A stretch of 64,000 nt of DNA from Thermoplasmata archaeon (GTDB taxonomy: Archaea > Thermoplasmatota > Thermoplasmata > Lutacidiplasmatales > UBA184): NCBI GenBank assembly GCA_022750115.1, contig JAKIWI010000001.1:147490-211489 (forward strand), read 5' to 3'. The position numbers were made by a program, and so were the translations under genes. Shown piece by piece: positions 56,748 through 63,650 of this stretch (within the stretch, counting starts at the first letter, position 1; each line of letters opens with the position of its first letter). The notes under the pieces are model-generated. The model had not been told where the DNA came from. It saw only the letters and a program-made list of their open reading frames with translations, and did no database searches.

Positions 56748-57964
56748 CAGTCGCCCCGGGTGGCGCGCCGCTCCAGGACGCGCTCGCAGATGCGGGCGAG
56801 CGGGAGCGTCGTGTTGACCATCACCGGGATGCCGAGGGTGTCCGGCCCGGCGCTCGGGGCCTCGACCCCGGTCTCGTTGAGGAACAGCGGGTGGCCCTCC
56901 CCCGCGGAGACGGCGCTTGAGACGAGGAATACGTCCTCCCGCGCCGAAATGCCGCGGCCGTCGTGGGCGACGAGGATCGTGCCCATACCGGCACCGTCGC
57001 GGCGCAGCAGGAAGTCGGGGATGTCGAACATCGACCGGTAGGAACGCTCGCGGACCGCCTGCTCGATCTCCGAGTAGAAGTCCCGGAGCTTGTCGGCCTT
57101 CGAGATCGCGATGACCAGCGGGATGTTGTGCTGCTTCACGTAGCGGAAGACGCCGCGCGCCAGGTTCACCTGCTGGGCCTGGTCGCGGAGCGACGGCAAG
57201 GACGGGGACAGGAGCAGGATGATCCCCTCCGCCTTGTGGACGAACCGCCCGAGGAGCGTGAGGCCCCGGCGCCACAGGTCGCGGCGGTCCGGTCGCCAGG
57301 TGTCGAAGTGGGGAATCACCCGGCAGGAGCGGTCCGTGACCTCCTCCTCGACCGAGTTGATCCAGAGCCGGTCGTAGGTGAAGTAGTCCGAGATGATCCC
57401 ACCGGCCTCGTCGATGGTGTGGAGCTCCATGGGCCGGGAGAGCTCCGCCCCGCCGCTCGGGCTCCCGTAGCGGAAGTGCATCTTCATCTCGACGAACTGA
57501 TTGTATTTCGTCGGGAGCGGGTACTTCGTGAGGACCCCCTGCTCCTCGCGCCCGGCGGCGAGCTCGACCCAGAGCTTCTTTCGATCGTCCATGGGCCGGT
57601 TCACGTAGTACCGGGTCGTCGTCTCGAGGCTCCCCTCGGGATCTGTCGGGTCGGTGGTCTCGTACGTCGTCTCCTCGAGCACGACCTCGCTCGCGAGGTC
57701 GCCGTAGAGGGGGATCGTCGAGCCCTCGGGGCGCGACGGGAGGTAGAGGATCGGGAGGTTGAGCCCGAAGTGGCCCGAGAGAAACCGGAAGTACGTGGTC
57801 TTGCCGGACGCCGGGATGCCCACGACCGCGATCCGGGCCGCCTCGACCGGCGGCGCCTTCGGCTCCTTCGCGACCTTGGTCGGGCGCTCCACCTTCTCGG
57901 GCTTCGCGTCCTTCTTCGGCGCGGACTTCGTCTTCGGCTTCGTCGTTCCCTTGGACTCCGGCAA
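56747..57964 (-). CDS. P-loop GTPase-like protein of a vWA-linked system
   Basis: A 405-residue protein. A 40-residue Lys/Pro/Ala-rich tail precedes the P loop GIPASGKTTYF (residues 49-59); DEAGG at 185-189 fits the switch II / Walker B position, SKAD at 288-291 fits the guanine-specificity NKxD motif, and VSSAVS near 347 fits the G5 motif. An insert of over 100 residues lies between the P loop and DEAGG. It looks like the double-GTPase type found with vWA proteins. The start is TTG, with AGGAG about 10 bases upstream. The stop of the vWA gene is 17 bases upstream. Confidence 0.87.
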   Translation of the reverse strand: MPESKGTTKPKTKSAPKKDAKPEKVERPTKVAKEPKAPPVEAARIAVVGIPASGKTTYFRFLSGHFGLNLPILYLPSRPEGSTIPLYGDLASEVVLEETTYETTDPTDPEGSLETTTRYYVNRPMDDRKKLWVELAAGREEQGVLTKYPLPTKYNQFVEMKMHFRYGSPSGGAELSRPMELHTIDEAGGIISDYFTYDRLWINSVEEEVTDRSCRVIPHFDTWRPDRRDLWRRGLTLLGRFVHKAEGIILLLSPSLPSLRDQAQQVNLARGVFRYVKQHNIPLVIAISKADKLRDFYSEIEQAVRERSYRSMFDIPDFLLRRDGAGMGTILVAHDGRGISAREDVFLVSSAVSAGEGHPLFLNETGVEAPSAGPDTLGIPVMVNTTLPLARICERVLERRATRGD

Positions 57965-57981
57965 CTGTGTTACTCTCCTGG

Positions 57982-59490
57982 TTAACGCATCTCAGCGAGA
58001 CAGATCTCGATGAAGTCGAGCGCCCCCTCGACGGCGGCGTCGCCCCCGGCGTTCTCGAGCCGGGTGTCCTGCAACAGGCCGAAGATCTCCTCGACGGCGG
58101 ACTCGTGGCCGCGCGCGGCGTCGGCCGGGTCCTCGCCCCCGGTGGCCCGGGTGAGCTGGTAGGTCCCGCGCAGCTCCATGAGGCGCGCGAACAGGTCGCT
58201 GAGCATCTGCTTCAGCTTCGGGTCGGCGCGCGCGAGCTTCGTCTCCGTGTCATCGAGGAAGCGAACCAGCGTCTCCGTCTCCTGGTCGTTCTGCATCTTC
58301 GCCTGCAGGAGCGCGAGGCGGCGAGTGATCCGTGCCCGGTGGCTGAGCGGGATCTGGTCCGCGGCGTTCCAGGCCTGGAGGAGCGAGCGCGCGGCCTCGA
58401 CTATCTCGCCGCGGGCGAAGTAGATGCGGGCCTCCCAGTAGGAGAACGTGACGGGAGGAAGTACGGCTTTCGAGCGGTGGAGCTGCTCGAGCGCCCCGCC
58501 GAAGTCGTTCTGCAGGTAGCTCTCGATGACGCTCCCCAGGGGACCGTAGCGCTCGCGCAGGTACGGCGGGGCGACGCCCGACTGGGCGTTCACGACATCG
58601 ACCTCGAGGGCCGGGGCCTCGGAGTATGGCGCGTCGGCCTCCGTCAGAGCCTCTTGCGCAGGCCGGGTGAGGCGCGCGACGGTCGCATGCTGCTGGGGCT
58701 CTTTCAACGCTCGAGCGGCCCGGCCGGCGTTGCGAGCGAGTTCTTCGGGGTGGAGCTGGTCGAGGGTACGGCCGTCCTCGAAGTCGACGTCGAGGAAGGC
58801 GTTGACCATCTGGGCGAACAGCTGGGCGCCGGTGTCGACCTCCTGGTAGGTGAACAGGGCCGGCGCGCCGATCGCCTGGGCGCGCGCGGTCAGGGCGGTG
58901 AGGAAGGCGTTCATCTTGCCGGAGTCGACGCCCTTGTCGCGTTGGTTTCCCATGCCGATGCCGATGACCCGGAGCGTGAGCGTGGAACCTTCCGGGAGCA
59001 GGTAGGGGACGAGCTCGACCCGGGTACCGGCCGTGGTCGGGCGGGTCGGGTCGCGCACCTCGAATCGCGTCGAGGCGTTGTCCCAACCGTCGGTGACGAG
59101 CACGAGCGTGCCGTGGACGCCCGACGCGCCGCGGCGGAGCATGTCGGCGCCGACGCCGAGGGCGTCCCAGATCGCCGAGCGGCCGCTCGGCGTCAGCATG
59201 GAGATCAGGCTCTCGACGTACGGGAGGTTCTCCTTGTGAATGACCCCGAGCGGGACCGCCACGCGGACGCTCTCGGTGAAGGTGACGAGGCCAAACTCGC
59301 TGGCCGTAGTCTCGGCGTTCTCGAGGATCCGGTAGACCGCGGTCCGGGCGACCTCGATCTTCTGCTTCTCGGACCCGGAGGGATCCGGGAGCGGCGCGAG
59401 CATCGACTTGGAGAGGTCCAGGACGAGGACGTTGCGCTCCCTCGGGATCGTAGCCGACGGCGCGGCGGTCCCGTACTCTACCTCGGTCAA
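57982..59490 (-). CDS. von Willebrand factor A domain protein
   Basis: A 502-residue cytoplasmic protein; first gene of a three-gene operon. The vWA domain occupies about residues 18-225, with a complete MIDAS: DLSKS (D25, S27, S29), a Thr near 101 and the VTDGWD aspartate near 137. The C-terminal 250 residues are helical and TPR-like (EARIYFARGEIVEAARSLLQAWNAA). Such proteins act as Mg-dependent scaffolds for P-loop NTPases. The start is TTG 59490, preceded by GGAG; no in-frame ATG lies before the MIDAS. A TATA-like TGAATAAGAG near 59582-59591 would give a leader of about 70 bases. Confidence 0.9.
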   Translation of the reverse strand: MTEVEYGTAAPSATIPRERNVLVLDLSKSMLAPLPDPSGSEKQKIEVARTAVYRILENAETTASEFGLVTFTESVRVAVPLGVIHKENLPYVESLISMLTPSGRSAIWDALGVGADMLRRGASGVHGTLVLVTDGWDNASTRFEVRDPTRPTTAGTRVELVPYLLPEGSTLTLRVIGIGMGNQRDKGVDSGKMNAFLTALTARAQAIGAPALFTYQEVDTGAQLFAQMVNAFLDVDFEDGRTLDQLHPEELARNAGRAARALKEPQQHATVARLTRPAQEALTEADAPYSEAPALEVDVVNAQSGVAPPYLRERYGPLGSVIESYLQNDFGGALEQLHRSKAVLPPVTFSYWEARIYFARGEIVEAARSLLQAWNAADQIPLSHRARITRRLALLQAKMQNDQETETLVRFLDDTETKLARADPKLKQMLSDLFARLMELRGTYQLTRATGGEDPADAARGHESAVEEIFGLLQDTRLENAGGDAAVEGALDFIEICLAEMR

Positions 59491-59833
59491 CTTGGCATGC
59501 TCCGTCTCGAGGATCCCCGATCAGTCGAGAATCCCGTCGCCCGGCGGAGTCGGACGCCCCGTCGAGTGGCCTTGCACGCCTCTTATTCAGGCGGCCTAGG
59601 GTATTTGTGTCTTCGCTCCGTCGGTAGAGGGCGCGCGTCGACTCGCGGCCGTCACGCGGACGGTCCGAGCCCGCTGCCCAGTCGACTGCGAGCCGGACCG
59701 CCTCGTACCCGAGACTCGGATCGGCCCATTACCGGGGGGGACGGAGTTCCCGCGCCCTGCCAGGAAGGAAGGCGAGCAGGCCAGCCCGTCCGCCTTTGAG
59801 CGACCACCGACTACCAACCGTGGGAGTTCGGGG
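59491..59833. other. Divergent intergenic region of the vWA operon
   Basis: 343 bp between the vWA operon and the divergent methyltransferase gene. It contains TGAATAAGAG (minus strand, about 59582-59591), a candidate TATA box for the operon. I see no tRNA, repeat or convincing gene. Confidence 0.5.
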
Positions 59834-60517
59834 ATGTCGGGAGCCGGCGCGCGCGCATCGAACACGCTCCCCCGTCGCCATTGGGACTCCGTCTACCGCA
59901 CGCGCGCGGAGGACGAGCTCAGCTGGCACCAGGACGAGCCGAAGTTGTCGCTCCGGTGGGTCGAGGCGCTGGCGGCGAAGTCCGACCGAATCATCGACGT
60001 CGGGGGCGGTTCGTCGCTTCTCGCGAGCCGCTTGGGCGCGGCGGGATATCGGCGTCTCCTGGTACTCGACGTCGCGTCCCACGCGATCGAGCGAAGCAAA
60101 GCGAGGTCGCCCTCGGGAGGGAAGGGAATCCGCTTCCGCGTCGGGGACGTCACGTCCCTCCCGAGCCTCGGCCGATTCGATCTCTGGCACGACCGAGCGG
60201 TCTTCCACTTCCTTACCGATTCCCGGGACCGACACCACTACGTCGACTTGGCGGCGCGGACGGTCCCCGTCGGTGGGCATCTGATCCTCGCGACGTTCTC
60301 CAACGATGGGCCTGCACGGTGCAGCGGTCTGCCGGTCGCCCGGTACGACGCCACCGCGCTGGCGCACGTATTCCGACCCCGGTTTCAACTCTCGAAGTCG
60401 ACCACCGAGTCGCATCGGACGCCCTGGGGAACTGTCCAAAAGTTCACGTACGTCGTACTCTCGCGGGTTCGGGGCGGACGGGCGAGCCCCGATCGGGACC
60501 CGCCCGCGGGCCGTTGA
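59834..60517 (+). CDS. Class I SAM-dependent methyltransferase
   Basis: A 227-residue methyltransferase: WDSVYRTRAEDELSWHQDEP at the start, motif I IIDVGGGSSLLASRLGAAG (about 53-71), acidic LDVASHAIERSKAR and the DLWHDRAVFHFL motif. This pattern is common in small-molecule or thiol methyltransferases of the UbiE/thiopurine-like group; substrate unknown. GGGAG lies about 10 bases before the ATG. It is divergent from the vWA operon and could be an accessory gene, but nothing ties it functionally. Confidence 0.82.
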   Translation: MSGAGARASNTLPRRHWDSVYRTRAEDELSWHQDEPKLSLRWVEALAAKSDRIIDVGGGSSLLASRLGAAGYRRLLVLDVASHAIERSKARSPSGGKGIRFRVGDVTSLPSLGRFDLWHDRAVFHFLTDSRDRHHYVDLAARTVPVGGHLILATFSNDGPARCSGLPVARYDATALAHVFRPRFQLSKSTTESHRTPWGTVQKFTYVVLSRVRGGRASPDRDPPAGR

Positions 60518-60613
60518 GCTCCGCTGCCGGGCGACGCATCCCGGGTGGTCCGGTCGACCATTCCCCGGAGGACGGCCGGCGAAATCGGAACGGGGAAGTT
60601 CGTCGAGGAACGG

Positions 60614-60619
60614 TTATAA
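60614..60619 (+). promoter_or_regulatory. TATA box of rps17e
   Basis: TTATAA centred 28.5 bp before the ATG at 60645. Confidence 0.7.
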
Positions 60620-60644
60620 CGGGGGCCCGGGTCGGCGGCGCCGC

Positions 60645-60869
60645 ATGGGCAACATTCGCCAAACGTACATCAAGCGGGTCGCCGTCGAACTCGTCCGTCA
60701 CTACCCCGAATCGTTCACGGGCGACTTCGCGGCGAACAAAGTGCAGGTGCTGCGGCTCACCGACCTCACGGTGATGGTCGACGGCAAGCCCACCCTGGTG
60801 TACAAGAAGCTCGCGAACCGGATCGCGGGCTACGCGACCCGCTACGTCAAGCGAAAGCGCGGCACGTAG
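60645..60869 (+). CDS. rps17e: Ribosomal protein S17e
   Basis: A 74-residue archaeal/eukaryotic-type small-subunit protein. MGNIRQTYIKRVAVELVRHY, FTGDFAANKVQV and KKLANRIAGYATRYVKRK match S17e throughout, although a roughly 10-residue insert (LTVMVDGKPTLVY) lengthens the middle loop compared with the usual 60-65 residues. Leaderless start with a TATA box at 28.5 bp. Convergent with the aIF6 operon, 24 bp away. Confidence 0.92.
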   Translation: MGNIRQTYIKRVAVELVRHYPESFTGDFAANKVQVLRLTDLTVMVDGKPTLVYKKLANRIAGYATRYVKRKRGT

Positions 60870-60893
60870 ACGCGCCCCGCCGTGTGCCGGCGC

Positions 60894-61583
60894 TCAGCGC
60901 CGGAGCTTCGACTCTTCGCGGTCGAACAGCTGGAACCCTTCCTGCAGGTGGACGATCTCCACCGGCGTCGTCGGGCGCCCGACCAGGAGCGCCCGCGAGT
61001 TGACCGCGATGCACGCCCCGACCACCGGGACCCCGAAGTTGGCGGTCGATCGGTGCACGGGGACCTTCAGCACCTTCCCGATGTGCTCCGCCTCGATCTC
61101 GGTCGTCTTCGGGTGGACGACCACCCCGCGGTTGCTCGCGGCGCCGGCCATCCCGACGGTGCCGAGCCCGGCGACCGTCCCGTACGCCGTCGGGACGCGG
61201 AGCGCGCGCTCGATCCGTTTGACGGCCTCCTCCGAGAACTCCGGGTGGACGACCGCCCCGTAATCGTTCGCCAGGACGTTGTTCCCCATGGCGTTCTGAC
61301 GCGTTCGGATCACCGTGAGGGGCACCACCGGGTTGACCGTGGCGTTCTCGTGGACATCGAGGTCGTCGCCGACGACCCCGCCGAACGAGTTCCACGCGAG
61401 GAGCGATCCGACGATGCCGCTATCGGAGATCGTCGTGCGGAGCAGCTTGACCTCGAACAGGCGCTCGAGCTCGCGGGCGAGCTGCCGGGGCACCGAGGGA
61501 GGAACGATCGCCCATCGCTCCCCGATCTTGAGGTGCACTCCGACGTACGGGGAGCCCGCTACGATCGTGCGGGCGATGGCCAA
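60894..61583 (-). CDS. eif6: Translation initiation factor aIF6
   Basis: Ribosome anti-association factor that binds the 50S subunit. 229 residues with the five-fold pentein repeat of eIF6: SPYVGVHL, GSLLAWNSFGGVV, NAMGNNVLANDYGAVVHPEFS and TAYGTVAGLGTVGMAGAASNRGVVVHP. Intact length. The start is TTG 61583 with GGGGAG about 10 bases upstream. Last gene of the S19e-PDCD5-L39e-L31e-aIF6 operon, 23 bp after L31e. Confidence 0.96.
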   Translation of the reverse strand: MAIARTIVAGSPYVGVHLKIGERWAIVPPSVPRQLARELERLFEVKLLRTTISDSGIVGSLLAWNSFGGVVGDDLDVHENATVNPVVPLTVIRTRQNAMGNNVLANDYGAVVHPEFSEEAVKRIERALRVPTAYGTVAGLGTVGMAGAASNRGVVVHPKTTEIEAEHIGKVLKVPVHRSTANFGVPVVGACIAVNSRALLVGRPTTPVEIVHLQEGFQLFDREESKLRR

Positions 61584-61606
61584 ACCGACGCTCCCCGGAC
61601 CGGGGG

Positions 61607-61906
61607 CTAGGCCCCTTCCACCAGGTCGACCTCAATGAGGCCGTCCTCGAATCGGATCGCCTTGACGCGGACGGAGGGCGGGATGTGCTGAACGCCCCGC
61701 TCCCAGATGTGCTCGTTGAGTCGGGGGTCGATCCAGACGTCCTCGACGGTCCCCTTCATGTGACGGCCGATGAACCGCCGGACCGTGAGGAGCGCGTGGC
61801 CCGCGCGCCGTCGGCGCGACGGCTGGTGCTGACTCGCGCGAAGCGGGATGGTGTACTCGCGCTCGAGCTCCTCGGTGCGCGCGGATTTCTCGTTCTTGGG
61901 GGCCAT
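61607..61906 (-). CDS. rpl31e: Ribosomal protein L31e
   Basis: A 99-residue large-subunit protein. REYTIPLR, RRAGHALLTVRRFIGRHMK, WIDPRLNEHIWERGVQHIPPSVRVKA match L31e. A short charged N-terminal extension precedes the domain. The gene starts 9 bp after L39e, the usual archaeal order. Confidence 0.95.
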   Translation of the reverse strand: MAPKNEKSARTEELEREYTIPLRASQHQPSRRRRAGHALLTVRRFIGRHMKGTVEDVWIDPRLNEHIWERGVQHIPPSVRVKAIRFEDGLIEVDLVEGA

Positions 61907-61915
61907 GGTTCGATC

Positions 61916-62074
61916 CTACAGGTGAAGGTGGCCACGGCGCCAGCTGTGGCGCTTCGGGTGGCGCGTCACGCGACGGCTCGTCCGCTGCATCACCCACGCC
62001 GGAACGCGGCGGTTCTGCTTGACCTTGCGGAACAGTCGGGTCTTCCGCGCGAGCGATTTGCGTCGATTCGCCAT
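61916..62074 (-). CDS. rpl39e: Ribosomal protein L39e
   Basis: A 52-residue very basic protein lining the exit tunnel: [23 protein letters not shown] and [14 protein letters not shown] are typical of L39e. Position between PDCD5 and L31e genes matches the conserved archaeal cluster. GTTAAGAG near 62104-62111 may give it an additional promoter. Confidence 0.95.
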   Translation of the reverse strand: MANRRKSLARKTRLFRKVKQNRRVPAWVMQRTSRRVTRHPKRHSWRRGHLHL

Positions 62075-62105
62075 CTCGGTGGTCCCGGGGTAGAACGGTC
62101 CCCTC

Positions 62106-62471
62106 TTAACGGCGCGTGATGGTGATGTCGCGTCGCTCGGGCATGATCCGCTCGAGGAGCGCGCGAAGCGTCGTGTCATCGACCATCCGCTGGAGGCGCC
62201 CGCTCGCCGCGAGCGAAAGGACCTGCTGCTCGACCGCCTGCGCGACCTCGGGCTTGGTGAGTCGGATCCGTCCGAGCCGCTCGCGCGCCTCGGGCGTCAG
62301 GACCCGCCGCAGGGCTTCGGAACGTTCGGCGTCGCGCCGGTCGCGCTCGGCCTGCTGCTGCGCGTACGCCGCCGCGGTCGCGTTCGGGTTCTGCGCCCCT
62401 TGCATGTCCTGGATCTGCTGCATGCGCCGCCGCCGCAGTTCGGCCAGCTCGGCGTCTCCGTCCGTCGCCAT
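62106..62471 (-). CDS. DNA-binding protein of the PDCD5 family
   Basis: A 121-residue helical protein: charged N-terminal helix, then the three-helix PDCD5 core [29 protein letters not shown] and [12 protein letters not shown] at the end. Archaeal members are small nucleic-acid-binding proteins of uncertain role. It sits between S19e and L39e as in most euryarchaea. Confidence 0.94.
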   Translation of the reverse strand: MATDGDAELAELRRRRMQQIQDMQGAQNPNATAAAYAQQQAERDRRDAERSEALRRVLTPEARERLGRIRLTKPEVAQAVEQQVLSLAASGRLQRMVDDTTLRALLERIMPERRDITITRR

Positions 62472-62489
62472 CGCGGCTCTCCGAGCCCG

Positions 62490-62945
62490 TTAGAGGTACT
62501 TGGCGAGTTCGGGGCGCTTCTCGGCGAGCTCCTTCAGGACGGTCCGCGAGACCGTGTCGAGAAGGCGCTGGCCCTCGGCGGAGATGCGCCGGCCGCGGTT
62601 CTTCTGGCCCTGCAATAGGCCCGACTTCTCGAGCTGCTGGACAATCTCGCGAAGGACCGCGCGCGATGCCCTGCGAGCGTGATAGGGGGCGGAGCCGCGG
62701 TCGCGCTTGCCGCCGTACTCGGCCGCGAGTCGCATGACGCCGCTCGGGCCGTTGAGGGAGATCTTGCGGAGGACCGACGCGCTCCGGACGTACCACCAGT
62801 CCGGCTGGCTCGGGGCGCGCTGGGTGTGGACGCCGGTTCGCGCGAAGCTCGCCCACACCGGGGGCGTCACCGCGCTGCGTTGCTTGAGCTCGGTCGCGAC
62901 CCTCGGCAGCAGTGCCGCTGCCGGCACGTCGTACGGATGGACCAT
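62490..62945 (-). CDS. rps19e: Ribosomal protein S19e
   Basis: A 151-residue small-subunit protein: VHPYDVPAAALLPRVATELK, PDWWYVRSASVLRKI and the RRISAEGQRLLDTVSRTV C-terminal winged region are diagnostic. ATG 62945 is favoured over ATG 62960 because TTAAAATA is then 29.5 bp upstream. First gene of the ribosomal/aIF6 operon. Confidence 0.95.
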   Translation of the reverse strand: MVHPYDVPAAALLPRVATELKQRSAVTPPVWASFARTGVHTQRAPSQPDWWYVRSASVLRKISLNGPSGVMRLAAEYGGKRDRGSAPYHARRASRAVLREIVQQLEKSGLLQGQKNRGRRISAEGQRLLDTVSRTVLKELAEKRPELAKYL

Positions 62946-62970
62946 GGAGGGGCCGACCACCCAGCAGTGG

Positions 62971-62978
62971 TATTTTAA
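62971..62978. promoter_or_regulatory. Shared TATA box between rps19e operon and mocA-like gene
   Basis: TATTTTAA, read as TTAAAATA on the other strand, is centred 29.5 bp before the S19e ATG (62945) and 31.5 bp before the mocA-like ATG (63006). It is the only AT-rich element in the 60 bp gap. Confidence 0.6.
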
Positions 62979-63005
62979 GATACGCGCTGGGCTCGCCGAG
63001 AATCG

Positions 63006-63650
63006 ATGTCGGACGAGGATCGCTCATCGACCGAGCCCCCCGGCGCCGCCATCGTGCTCGCCGCCGGGGCGTCGAGCCGGTTCGAGGGCGCCGTGAAGGC
63101 GACCGTCCCGGTCGACGGAGAGCCGGCCGTGCGGCGCGTCGCCCGCATCGCGCGCGAGGCGGGTTTCGCTCCCGTGGTCATCGTGACCGGAGCGCATCGC
63201 AAGGTCGTCGTCGCCGCGCTCGGATCCCGTGAAGGGGAGATCGTCGATAACCCGGACTGGGAGAGGGGCCGGACCGGTTCGATCCAGGCCGGACTCGCCG
63301 CCGTCGGCGATCCGAGTGCCGTCCTCCTGTGGCCGGTGGACCACCCGTTCGCCGGACCCATGACCGTCGACGCCTTGCGGGACCGTGCGAAGTCCGACGC
63401 GATGGCCGTCTGGTTCGTGCCGACGTTCGAGGGCCGCGGCGGGCACCCGGTGCTCCTCACTTCTCCGACGTTCGACGCGATCCGTTCGCTCTCCCTCGAG
63501 GCTCCGTTGCGCTCGCTCCTGCCCCGATTCGGTCCCCAGGTCGTTCGGGTGCCGGTCCGCGATGCCGGAGTGGTCGCCAACATCGATACGCGGGCGGCGT
63601 ACGACGCCGTCGAGACCGAACGATCGGAGGGTCGGTGGACCGGCGACTGA
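63006..63650 (+). CDS. mocA: Molybdenum cofactor cytidylyltransferase-like NTP transferase
   Basis: A 214-residue nucleotidyltransferase. AIVLAAGASSRFEGAVKATV (residues 15-34) is the NTP-binding signature, LLWPVDHPF the metal-binding region and GRGGHPVLL a substrate loop, all as in MocA/MobA-like enzymes that convert molybdopterin to its cytosine dinucleotide. The overlapping xdhC-like gene supports a role in maturing a xanthine- or CO-dehydrogenase-type molybdenum hydroxylase. Leaderless start about 31 bp from the shared TATA box. Confidence 0.9.
   Translation: MSDEDRSSTEPPGAAIVLAAGASSRFEGAVKATVPVDGEPAVRRVARIAREAGFAPVVIVTGAHRKVVVAALGSREGEIVDNPDWERGRTGSIQAGLAAVGDPSAVLLWPVDHPFAGPMTVDALRDRAKSDAMAVWFVPTFEGRGGHPVLLTSPTFDAIRSLSLEAPLRSLLPRFGPQVVRVPVRDAGVVANIDTRAAYDAVETERSEGRWTGD

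Noticed and set aside
59596-59865. 89-residue minus-strand frame between the vWA operon and the methyltransferase.
   Set aside because: No promoter spacing, no recognisable features and overlap with the methyltransferase start.
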